64,000 bases of DNA from Chondrus crispus (taxonomy: Eukaryota > Rhodophyta > Florideophyceae > Gigartinales > Gigartinaceae), in assembly GCF_000350225.1 (NCBI RefSeq), contig NW_005179013.1:1-64000 (forward strand). The letters run 5' to 3'. Within the stretch, counting starts at the first letter, position 1, and every line of letters begins with the position of its first letter. Under the pieces are notes generated by a model that ran no database searches, had not been told where the DNA came from, and worked only from the letters and a program-made list of their open reading frames with translations. Position numbers and translations under genes: made by a program. Positions 31,155-41,117 of this stretch are shown piece by piece.

Positions 31155-32418
31155 TAATGGTAGGTTCGGAGGGGCAAGGGAAAGAAGGAGGGCAGGTTGA
31201 TGTGTGTGAGTGAAGGAGTTGGTGCCGAGGTTTACTTTGAAGCCGTTTTCCTGCGATACTTATACACTTCGAGTGCTACACTATCGCTCTACTCCGACTC
31301 CCAGTAAACCATACTCTACTATGCGCGACCAAGCGCGGTCCTCTTGTGGCCCGACCATACTGTTCGATTTCCACCTTACGAATCGATTCGTAACTATTAG
31401 CTCACAACTATTTCTACACATTCCAAATGACTGTAAACCATGGCCCTATGCATGCAACTGTTTCACACCTTCCTAATCTGCATCCAGTCATGCCAGACTT
31501 CATTGTTGTGCAACGAACAACTTGGCACTTGTCTATTTCCAACAACGCAAACGTCTTTCATATCACAATCGCCATACGTATCCTTGTTTCTCACCTTACT
31601 AATTTCGCCAAGCACTGCCAGACAGTTATGGCAAGTTATAACAATGTGCATCCAGACTTTCTACACAACTCACATGAGAATACATGTAAATCACACGAGT
31701 ACTGTCATGAACTTGCATCCAACGGCGCACCATGACGAGAGCACAGTGCAACGGCGCGTGCTCACGCAAGACTCGCATACAGCGTGACGCGTACACAGAA
31801 TAATCGCACAACTGTATTCCTCTCGCGAGAAGTACTTGTTGTACTTTTGATTCACATGTACTGTACTCGGACACGCGCAGGATCGCAAACAGTCTGACAC
31901 TGTAAAACTGTAAACCCTCATGTGCATACACCTGGATGCGTGTACATGTGTACGTACACGAATCCACCTGGCGACGTGTACATGTGCACACGGCATACAT
32001 GTGTCCCGCCCGGGGGCCCCATGCAATTACTCATTACAACCATGACAAACCACTTGAAACCCCCAAAACAACGTAATTATGGCATATACAGGCCATTTAA
32101 AGTACATCACAAGGCCAATGACGCACACGTGGACAACGCTCGACCAATAGATTTGCAGCATTAGACCTGAGGGCCAATAGAATTGCAGTATTTCCTGTGT
32201 AGTCTATAGTGCTACGGGCCAAGGTTCCACTTGGCAAAACTATGCAAATTTGCATGACCCTCCGAGAGGCCACTTTCGTCCCCGGAACCCCAAAATCTGG
32301 GATTTTACACGTGTCATGTCGTGATATGGGTAAGAGGGCCCGGACCGTGCAGTCATGTACACGTGTCACTCGATTTTGACCTTTTGAGATAACAGCATGT
32401 GGTCGCACATTTTCAATA
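31155..32418 (-). repeat. Copia-1 LTR type a (1264 bp), minus orientation
   Basis: Full-length LTR, TATTGAAAAT...CCTACCATTA on the minus strand. It abuts a plus-strand Copia-1 reverse transcriptase fragment at 32419; the same junction, inverted, is at 48729/48730. Confidence 0.9.
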
Positions 32419-33523
32419 AGATCGGTGAGTTTCTGATCACTGAACTTGGTTTCAACACTACACGCAGCGACCCATGTCTTTACATTCGACGTCAAGGCAA
32501 TGTCATCATGATTATCGCGTTGTACGTGGACGATCTGCTGCTAGCTAGAAGTGACTTGGAGGCCATATTATGGATGAAAAATGAACTCAACAAACGATTC
32601 GATATGAAAGACCTTGGCGAAGCGAAGACTTGTATTGGTCTAGAGATCGACCGTATACGTTCTAAACACGTCCTGACCGTCACGCAGTCGAAGTATGCCC
32701 AAGCAGTACTGAAACGGTTCAAAATGTCGGCATGCAATCCTTGCGTTACTCCGATGGAACAGTGTCGACATGTCACAATGCAAGTGGCCGAAACTGGCAC
32801 TGATGACAACCCATGCTTTGAACCATATCGTCAAGCCATTGGATGTCTAATGTTCCTAATGGTCGGGACCCGCCCCGATATTGCGTATGCCATTGGAAAG
32901 TTATCTCAACACTGTGCCGACCCTCACGAGTTGCACTGGTCAGGTGTGAAACGTGTTTTGAGATACTTGCGTGGGTCCCAGCATCTTGGAATAGTGTTTG
33001 GTAAAGATGATCTTGGTACGGAACTTCATGGGTATAGCGACGCAGATTGGGGTGGATGCCTTGAATCACGAAAATCAACGAGTGGGTACGTGTTCAAGCT
33101 TTGTGATGGGCCTATCAGTTGGGCTTCCCGGAAACAAACAGTAGTTGCAAAGTCTACTTGTGAGGCAGAATACATCGCACTCAGTGAAGCATGCAAAGAG
33201 GCCGCGTGGCTTCGACGCTTCCATGCCGATGTACTTGGTGCGAATTCGGATCCAACAATTCGCGTTGGATGTGACAACGCTGGTACGATTGCGTTTGCTC
33301 AGAACGAATCTACAAATCGTCGCAACAAGCACATTGTTATTACGTATCATTTTGTTCGAGATGCGGTGCAGCGAAAACTGGTCACATTGTACCATTGTCC
33401 GACAACAGAAATACCAGCCGATATGCTGACCCAACCACTTGGTCGCGTGCTGTTTGAAAAGTTCGTGGGCATGGTTGGGCTTTCCGAGTGCAAAGCTGCC
33501 CAAAGCATGTGATCGAGGGGAGG
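32419..33523 (+). pseudogene. Copia-1 pol 3' part (reverse transcriptase and RNase H) with polypurine tract
   Basis: Open frame from within reverse transcriptase (FLITELGFNTTRSDPCLYI, LYVDDLLLA) to RNase H (GYSDADWGGCLESRKSTSGYVF, STCEAEYIALSEACKEAAW), ending KAAQSM at 33512. It is followed by GATCGAGGGGAGG (polypurine tract) directly before the LTR at 33524. Very similar to the Copia-1 copy at 54240-55332. Only this part of the gene is present. Confidence 0.9.
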
Positions 33524-34787
33524 TATTGAAAATGTGCGACCACATGCTGTTATCTGAAAAGGTCAAAATCGAGTGACACATGTACATGACTGCACGGTCC
33601 GGGCCCTCTTACCCATATCACGACATGACACGTGTAAAATCCCAGATTTTGGGGTTCCGGGGACGAAAGTGGCCTCTCGGAGGGTCATGCAAATTTGCAT
33701 AGTTTTGCCAACTGGAACCTTCGCCCGTAGCACTATAGACTACACAGGAAATACTGCAATTCTATTGGCCCTCAGGTCTAATGCTGCAAATCTATTGGTC
33801 GAGCGTTGTCCACGTGTGCGTCATTGGCCTTGTGATGTACTTTAAATGGCCTGTATATGCCATAATTACGTTGTTTTGGGGGTTTCAAGTGGTTTGTCAT
33901 GGTTGTAATGGGTAATTGCATGGAGCTCCCGGGCGGGACACATGTATGCCGTGTACACATGTACACGTCGCCAGGTGATTTCGTGTACGTACACATGTAC
34001 ACGCATCCAGGTGTATGCACATGAGGGTTTACAGTTTTACAGTGTCAGACTGTTTGCGATCCTGCGCGTGTCCGAGTACAGTACATGTGAATCAAAAGTA
34101 CAACAAGTACTTCTCGCGAGAGGAATACAGTTGTGCGATTATTCTGTGTATTCGTCACGCTGTATGCGAGTCTTGCGTGAGCACGCGCCGTTGCACTGTG
34201 CTCTCGTCATGGTGCGCCGTTGGATGCAAGTTCATGACAGTACTCGTGTGATTTACATGTATTCTCATGTGAGTTGTGTAGAAAGTCTGGATGCACATTG
34301 TTATAACTTGCCATAATTATCTGACAGTGCTTGGCGAAATTAGTAAGGTGAGAAACAAGGATACGTATGGCGATTGTGATATGAAAGACGTTTGCGTTGT
34401 TGGAAATAGACAAGTGCCAAGTTGTTCGTTGCACAACAATGAAGTCTGGCATGACTGGATGCAGATTAGGAAGGTGTGAAACAGTTGCATGCATAGGGCC
34501 ATGGTTTACAGTCATTTGGAATGTGTAGAAATAGTTGTGAGCTAATAGTTACGAATCGATTCGTAAGGTGGAAATCGAACAGTATGGTCGGGCCACAAGA
34601 GGACCGCGCTTGGTCGCGCATAGTAGGGTATGGTTTACTGGGAGTCGGAGTAGAGCGATAGTGTAGCACTCGAAGTGTATAAGTATCGCAGGAAAACGGC
34701 TTCAAAGTAAACCTCGGCACCAACTCCTTCACTCACACACATCAACCTGCCTTCCTTCTTTCCCTTGCCCCTCCGAACCTACCATTA
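33524..34787 (+). repeat. Copia-1 LTR type a (1264 bp)
   Basis: Full-length LTR following the polypurine tract of the preceding fragment; its right side abuts a minus-strand Copia-1 gag, showing one Copia-1 inserted in another. Contains CACGTG motifs and atgcaaatttgcat palindromes. Confidence 0.9.
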
Positions 34788-36056
34788 GGTGGCAGCATGT
34801 GCAGATCCGATGTCACTGACGATGTCGAGAACGTAAAGTTCTCCAACCAATGTCGCAGTCGCCACTACAGTTGAGCCTCGTCTGACCATGCATTTTCCAT
34901 TTTCGAACCCAACTTTTAGTCCAAGTTCAGTCATTCGACTGACAGAGAGCAGAGAGAACGCAAAGTCCGGAACGTGCAATACATCCATCAACTTGCACGG
35001 TTCGATGCGGCCATTCACATTTAACTTCAAGTGAACGTCACCACGGCCGGCAACCTTTGCACTAGCCTTGGTTCCCATCTGAACAGAGGCGGATTCAAGT
35101 GGCTCATACGTTGCAAACAAAGATCGGTCATATGTAATATGAGCTGTACAAGCTGAATCTACGAGCCACGAAGGCGACATCTCCAGATCGTTCGTGTGCG
35201 AAGCTTTCGACATCAGACATGTGAAGTCGACGCTGTTTACAACCATGTCGGGATCAGGTTTCTGTGTGACAAATGCAGATTGTTTTCGCTGAGACATACG
35301 CGGTTTATATCCGCTAGGAGGAGCCGGGCGACGCCCATTCAAATCCTTTCCCCAGCAGCGGGTTGCCGTATGGCCTGTATGACCGCAGTTCGTGCATTTG
35401 TAATCGTTTATGTCCCGATTGTTCGGGGCACGATTAACCAGAGCCGATGTCTGTGAGGAGCTAGACTTCATGTTTGCTCGTTGCTCTTCCTGCAGCAGAC
35501 GACTTTTCACAAAGTCCAAACTGAATATCTTTTCCTCATTACCGAGAGCATCAAGTGCAACGATGAGAGCCTCGAAACGGGCAGGCAGACCGTTGAGCAC
35601 TGCCATGGCCATCTCCTTGTCATCGATGTTTACGCTCATTGACTTGAGGATGGCTGCCAGCTGCTTGACACGATTGATGTATGCAAGCACCTTTTCACCG
35701 GAAAGCATCTTCACAGTGTAGAACTCACGACGTGCAGCTAGTTTGTTCAGCAAAGTGTGCCTCTCAAACACGTTGACAATAGCTTCCCACATCTCATGAG
35801 CAGTATCAACATCACGTACATGCTCAAGATGCTCATCTGATAGGGAGAGACCAATCAGTGCTTTAGCTTTACTGTCACCTCTGATCCACTTCTTACGCTC
35901 TTCCGCGCGTTCCTCACTCAGAACTCGTCCCTCAACGATGTATTGGTCAACATCACGTAGAGCAAGCAGAAGTTGTATTTTCTGCTTCCACACGTCGAAG
36001 TTGGAGTCCGTCAGTTTGTCGATTCTGATAGATCCTCCTCCTCCTTGATCTTCCAT
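34788..36056 (-). pseudogene. Copia-1 gag and start of protease, minus strand
   Basis: Reads leftwards from ATG at 36056 (MEDQGGGGSIRIDKL). Copia gag core (NFDVWKQKIQLLLALRDVDQYI...LNKLAARREFYTVKML), zinc knuckle CTNCGHTGHTATRC, protease start WLVDSACTAHIT. Cut at 34788 by the LTR of another Copia-1. It matches the plus-strand copy at 51215 at almost every position. Confidence 0.9.
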
Positions 36057-36096
36057 TTTAGTGCAAATAAACTTCAAGTATTCGAAAATCCGTTCG

Positions 36097-36146
36097 GGGA
36101 TCCCAAGCCGTTAACCGATAGTCAACACAATGGCAAGCCCACCCGT
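36097..36146 (-). promoter_or_regulatory. Conserved 50-bp block upstream of Copia gag
   Basis: Third occurrence of the 50-bp block also found at 51125-51174 and 59579-59628; lies about 40 bp before the gag ATG. See finding. Confidence 0.75.
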
Positions 36147-36228
36147 CTAAGAAATTCGATATGATTACTATGAAGTTGCACTAGGAGAAATTTGGGAACA
36201 GATATGTGAATTTAATTGGATGAAATCC

Positions 36229-36771
36229 CTAACTATTCTGTTCACAAACTACCTTTAAGTGTGCGGCACCGTTCTCGTGGCACTTCAGGTGCCCGTGAGA
36301 CTCAAAGACGCGATTGCAAGGGATACAACGCGGAGTCTCCTTAGCGTTGGCAACTTGAATGCGATGAGACCTAGACTGAATGTGGTCGTAAAAGGCCTTC
36401 CCACTATTGCCACTAACGCCGCACACTTTACAATACCGCTTATACCGCGGGCACACCTTACGATTCCTCTTGCGCTCACGCTTAAACTCTTTATCCGCGA
36501 GAACAGCCGCTTTCCGAGCAGAAAGTCGATGCGTAGTTCTCTTTATTGGTGCGGGAACAGAGCGCGGAATACGAGGAATCCTATATGGTGTGCAACTCGA
36601 GGACGGACCCGGAAGCGCGAGCCGAGGTGAAGGTTGATCCTCAGGCTCAAGCACCTCAACGGATACGACCTCCGATGTCCGAACCGTTCGACCGGTGACC
36701 AGCTTCCCAGGCGCAGAGCGCACCGGTACTAATTCCAGATCTAACACAACCCCGTAAAAACAGGTATTCAC
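36229..36771 (-). CDS. Copia-1 ORF0: double zinc-finger protein (minus-strand copy)
   Basis: Near-identical to the copy at 50500-51042. About 180 codons with a proline-rich N-terminal half (PSPRLALPGPSSS...YRIPRIPRSVPAP), a basic segment (KEFKRERKRNRKVCPRYKR), and two zinc fingers of spacing C-x2-C-x12-H-x5-H (CKVCGVSGNSGKAFYDHIQSRSH and CIPCNRVFESHGHLKCHENGAAH). No in-frame ATG was found in the open frame, so expression by splicing or a non-AUG start is likely if it is expressed. Confidence 0.75.
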   Translation of the reverse strand: MNTCFYGVVLDLELVPVRSAPGKLVTGRTVRTSEVVSVEVLEPEDQPSPRLALPGPSSSCTPYRIPRIPRSVPAPIKRTTHRLSARKAAVLADKEFKRERKRNRKVCPRYKRYCKVCGVSGNSGKAFYDHIQSRSHRIQVANAKETPRCIPCNRVFESHGHLKCHENGAAHLKVVCEQNS

Positions 36772-37277
36772 AATAAGGAATATGAAGATAATCGTCAGTA
36801 ACAGATTTTGGAATTATTGCTCTTAAGAACCACCAAAACGTGCAAAGACATTCACTTAGATGTGTAGGAAATGGAAAGAAACTCAAAACTTACTTTGCAT
36901 GAGAGAACGAAGAAAAACCAAATACGAGATTGACGACGACGGCGGTAGCGGGAGCGGAAACGAAGACGAAGACCAAAGACAGAGACAGCAGCAAGAACCA
37001 CAGCAAGAACGAAAGCCAAACCAAGGACCAAGACAACGAAGACAGCGGGGGCGATGACCAAAACCAATTCACACAAGAGAGCAAGAACGACAGCAGCAGT
37101 GAAAACCAAAACCAAGAACGACGGCAAGAACGAGAGCGACAACGACAGCGAGAAGACCAGCGGAAAGAACGACGAGAAACGGCAGCGAAAACGACAGCGA
37201 CAACGACGGCAGAAACAACGGAACGAGAACCACAGACTCATGCATTGAAACGACAGCGAGGGACTGGGCCCATAACC
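36772..37277 (-). other. Copia-1 leader: low-complexity tract and primer-binding site
   Basis: Between the 5' LTR and ORF0. The primer site GGTTATGGGCCCAG (37264-37277 on the minus strand) is followed by about 300 bp of tcgttgtcgctgtcg-like low-complexity sequence. Its opposite strand encodes a charged frame by chance. Confidence 0.8.
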
Positions 37278-38528
37278 TAATGGTAGGTTCGGAGGGGCAA
37301 GGGAAAGAAGGAGGGCAGGTTGATGTGTGTGAGTGAAGGAGTTGGTGCCGAGGTTTATTTGGAGCCGTCTTTCGGCGATACTTATACACTTTGAGTGTTA
37401 CACTATTCCGTTACTTTGGCACCTGGTAAACCGTACTCACCATATGCGCGACCAAGCGCGGTCCTCTTCTCGCCCGTCCACACTGTTCTATTTCCACCTT
37501 ACGAATTGACTATTGACTATCAGTGCACAACAGTTTCTACACATTTCGAGTGACTGTAAACCATGGCCCTATGCATGCAATCGTTTCACACCTTACCAAT
37601 CTGCATCCAGACATGACAGAATATATTCTTGCACAATGAACAACTTGGCATCTCTCTATTTCCAACAACGCAAAGTCCTGTCATATCTCAGTCCCCATAC
37701 ATGCCCTTGTTTCGTACCTTACTAATTTCGGTACACACTGCCAGATAACTATCACGGATAGCAACAATGTGCATCCAGACTTTCTACACATCTCACGTGA
37801 TATCCAATGTGAATCACACGAGTACTGTCATCAACTTGCATCCAACGGCGCACCATAACGAGAGCACAGTACAACGTCGCATGCTGACGAGAGTGCAGTA
37901 CAACGGCGCATGCTGATGCAAGGGTCGCATACAGCGTGACGCATACACTGAATACTCACGTAAGTACATGTCTCTTGTGAGAAATACTTGTTGTACTTTT
38001 AATTTACATGTACTGTGCTCAGACACGTGCCGGACCGTATGTAGGCGACGTGTACAAGTGTACGTACACGCAGCAACCTGGCGATGTGTACATGTGTACA
38101 CCGCACACAAGTGCCCAGCGCCAAGGCCACACGTAATTACCCATTACAACCATGGTGAACAACTTGAAACGCCCGAAATGATGTAATTAAAACGTATACC
38201 GATCATTCAAGATATATCACCAGCATGACTGCATATAAGTGGACAATAACAGACCAATAGAATTGCAGCATTCGAACCGACACCCAATAGATTTGCAGTA
38301 TTGCCTGTGTAGCCCTATAACGGTTCGGGCCAAATGCGAATTTTCGGCATTTATGCAAATTTGCATAACCCTCCAAAAGTCCACTTTCGTCCCCAGAACC
38401 CCAAAATCTGAGAATTTACACGTGTCATGTGGTGATATGGGGTGAGGGTCCGGACCGTCGAGTCATGTACACGTGTCGCTCGATTTTGCACTTTCCAGAT
38501 AACAGCATGTGGTCGCACATTTTCAATA
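37278..38528 (-). repeat. Copia-1 LTR type b, 5' LTR of the minus-strand copy
   Basis: 1251 bp, followed on the minus strand directly by the primer site. Type b differs from type a (1264 bp) at very many positions though the internal sequences are almost the same. Confidence 0.9.
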
Positions 38529-38810
38529 TTACAGTCACTCGAAATGTGTAGAAACTGTTGTGCACTGATAGTCAATAGTCAATTCGTAAGGTGGAAATAG
38601 AACAGTGTGGACGGGCCAGAAGAGGACCGTGCTTGGTTGCGCATATGGTGAGTACGGTTTACCAGGTGCCAAAGTAATGGAATAATGTAACACTCAAAGT
38701 GTATAAGTATCGCCGAAAGACGGCTCCAAGTAAACCTCGGTACCAACTCCTTCACTCACACACATCAACCTGCCCTCCTTCTTTCCCTTGCCCCTCCGAA
38801 CCTACCATTA
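38529..38810 (+). repeat. Copia-1 LTR type b, 3' part
   Basis: Starts ttacagtcactcg and ends cctaccatta; matches the last 282 bp of type-b LTRs. Probably the continuation of 30304-31154. It abuts the antisense gene of Gypsy-1. Confidence 0.85.
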
Positions 38811-40658
38811 CCCCCTCTCCCCGTGGTAATCGGTGAAGGTTGGGGAGAGGCCGGCTTCGCGACGAACGCGTCGGACCGCAGGTCGTACAGGAGGAAAGCG
38901 CTTCGCTCGCCCGTGGTGTAGTCGGTCCACGCGCGATGCGTACGCTCGGAGACTTGACACGCGCGGTGCATAAGGGTTAGCACAGAGGCGAGGTCCCACA
39001 TCGCGTGTTTGGAGTTCACTTCCAGGGGGTAGAGTGGTACCACGGGGAGGTCGAAAGCAACCCTTCCAAGCAACGCGAGGACCCCAGTGGGCTGAACAAA
39101 CACGCCACGGTTGATGTGGACCTCGGCCATGAACGCGTTACCCAGGGCCCACGCCCACTCACGTTCGAAGTTGTGTACAAGCTCGGCGTGGGCCGGGTGA
39201 TCGGGGTCCGCACACGCGTAACCAAAATGCTTTAAAGCATACGGAAGCAACGCGTGTACTCCGAAAGACGGAAGGGACTCCCGCACAGCTTCCGGTAGCA
39301 CGGGGAAGTCCCTCGGAGTGATACCTTGCTCGAAGGACGCCGATCTGAAGACGCGGCCGTCATCCTCCTCGCAGTGGCGGTAGGTCGCCCAATCGTGGGG
39401 CGACACCGCGACCGAGTACAGGCGCATGAGGGAGCTCGCCGATTTCTGGAGAGCCACGCGAGCCTTCGAATAGGCATAAGGACAGGGACTCAGGTAGAGC
39501 TCCTCAACCTCGGAAAGGATGAACCGTCGCGGGGCGCCCGGCAAACGACCAACCAGGTGCTCGGCCATGCGGTCGACATAGCTGACTTCGCCGGAATTGT
39601 ACGCGAACGTCCTGTCGCAAGGGATCGCGTCGGGGATTTGATAGGGAACTCCCCCGCCCTTGCCCGTCACCCTGGCAAGGACGAGGCCGGCCTCGTCCAC
39701 GCGACCTGCCTTGTAAATACGACGCACGCGCATGAGGTCAGGGCGCAAAACGTCACGCGATAGCAACTCCGCAAGGGTGATTCCCGTTCTGGCGTAACGA
39801 CGCCACGGGAACCTGAGCCGCTCCACGGGCAGCGACATCGAGCGAGCCAGGGCGGTGCCAAACCACTGGGTGGTGTCGTCAGCCAATGTTGAAATAGTGA
39901 GCGCGCCGAAGGGGACACCAAGAAGCCAGCGTCTGTTGCTTAGTGGTTAACGAATTTTTGCGGCAAATTTTTCAGACCTCGATTTTACCATCAGCCAACT
40001 CCGCCCCCGCTTCGAGACTACCTCGGGTCTTCGGAGGCAGGAGGCCCGGCTGCTAGCAGCTCCCCCATGCCCCATACGACCCGGGGCGCGGCTGGTAAGG
40101 CGCGCTCATACGCGGCGCGTCCGACATGTGGTCAGGAGGAACCTCACCGACCTTCCTGCGTACGACGTCGCCCCCGTGGGGCAGCGCAGTCCCCGACGAC
40201 GCGGGACGAAATTCCACACTCCCGGTGGACCCCGAGAGGCCGCGACTCTTCTGGAAGGGCGGCAGCGCGGGCGCCGCAGGAGGGACAAATTTCTCTGGGC
40301 GGGAAGGATGCGCGACGGAGTCCCCGGAAGGGCCCTGGGGAGGTACTGTACGCGGGAGCACGGAGGCCCCCGAGAGCGGCAGAAGCGCGGGGAGCCCGAC
40401 GGAAGGGCCCCCAGACGAAGGACGCGCCTCGGGAAGCGAAGACATGAGGGCGACGACGCGGTAAGCAGCGCGTGAGTGGCAACGACGAGGAACACCCGCG
40501 GCGGCGGGTGAGGAGAGGTGAATGAGGATGCAAAACCAGGGGGCTCGGAGTACGGTGGGGACGTAAGGGCGGCGAGGTCGATCGGTGGACGGCGCCGAAG
40601 ACAACGCCGGATCAAAGGGGAACAGGACCAAGGCTCGGGAAGCTACCGGGTCGGACAT
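38811..40658 (-). pseudogene. Antisense accessory gene of Gypsy-1, interrupted by a solo miniature LTR
   Basis: On the strand opposite to Gypsy-1 gag-pol, starting at an ATG (40656-40658, MSDPVASRALVLFPFD) just inside the polypurine tract. A proline/serine-rich N-terminal part precedes the conserved core (TTQWFG...LRFPWRRYARTGITLAELLSRDVLRPDLMRVRRI...YQIPDAIPCDRTFAY...YVDRM...RVALQKSASSLMRL...LLPYALKHFGYACADPDHP...EWAWALGNAFMAE). The core aligns gap-free with the Gypsy-A antisense ORF over about 330 residues. A 107-bp solo LTR (39887-39993) lies inside; the 3' end is cut by a Copia LTR. Apart from these insertions the core is open. Function unknown. Confidence 0.8.
39887..39993 (+). repeat. 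Solo LTR of the miniature element
   Basis: 107 bp, TGTTGAAATAG...TTTACCATCA, with TSD gccaa (39882-39886 and 39994-39998). Same sequence as the LTRs of 27602-27983 with several differences. Includes the A-box-like segment. Confidence 0.9.
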
Positions 40659-40666
40659 GGCTCTCT

Positions 40667-40713
40667 CACTCCTCAAGGGTGAACGCGGACGTTCACTCTT
40701 GAGGAGGGGGCCG
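40667..40713 (+). other. Inverted-repeat block and polypurine tract (Gypsy-1 3' end)
   Basis: gtgaacg/cgttcac inverted repeat and gaggagggggccg directly before the 3' LTR; counterpart of 11643-11692 in Gypsy-A. Confidence 0.75.
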
Positions 40714-41117
40714 TGTGGCATAACGGCGGTTCGCGATTAGATTTAGATCAGATCAATACGAATCACACCCGCGCAAACGTGTACCCCCACGTGTACGGAG
40801 GACGCGGGACCACACGCGTACACGTGTAGGAGGCGCGTACCACCGGGACAAAGCGGGTAGGGGATGGCCGCGTACGCGAGTGAGCCTAGATCCGCCTCCA
40901 CCCGTCAGCGCTGGTACGTTACCCAGCGCTGCTCCGGGGCGTCGAGGCGTACATCGGCCCGCGCGTACGCTCGTCCCCGACCGTCCCGCTCTACCACGCT
41001 ACCAGGGCCCGCTTCCCTGTCCCGTTAGCTGTGTGTTCTCCCCGTCTTCTCGCCCCTCGTACGGGTCTACGTCGAGCTAAGTATACACCCCTCTCCGTTG
41101 GGGGGTGTTATACTACA
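40714..41117 (+). repeat. 3' LTR of Gypsy-1, short form
   Basis: Same ends as 25690-26352 but 404 bp long; closely similar where both are present. Followed by the TSD ggttt. Confidence 0.9.

Larger units (their letters stand above)
25690..41117 (+). mobile_element. Gypsy-1: broken Ty3/Gypsy element with nested insertions
   Basis: Plus-strand element with ends TGTGGCATAAC...TATACTACA and TSD ggttt (25685-25689 and 41118-41122), inserted in Gypsy-2 between reverse transcriptase and RNase H. Contents: 5' LTR, primer site, gag, start of pol, then a Copia-1 cluster (30304-38810), then the antisense accessory gene, polypurine tract and 3' LTR. Most of pol is absent. The LTRs are unequal in length (663 and 404 bp) but closely similar where both are present. 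Same family plan as Gypsy-A, clearly diverged. Confidence 0.95.

Noticed and set aside
31691-32026. Open frames of 80-125 codons in Copia-1 LTRs (repeated at 34.0, 49.2 and 55.8 kb)
   Set aside because: They recur because the LTR is repeated, appear in both strands, and consist of tgtacacgtgtac-type repeats with no domain.
36930-37280. Charged open frame (KTKTKDRDSSKN...QERERQRQRED) on the plus strand
   Set aside because: It is the complement of the low-complexity Copia-1 leader; the mirror copy at 50.0-50.4 kb shows the same effect. No family or start context supports it.
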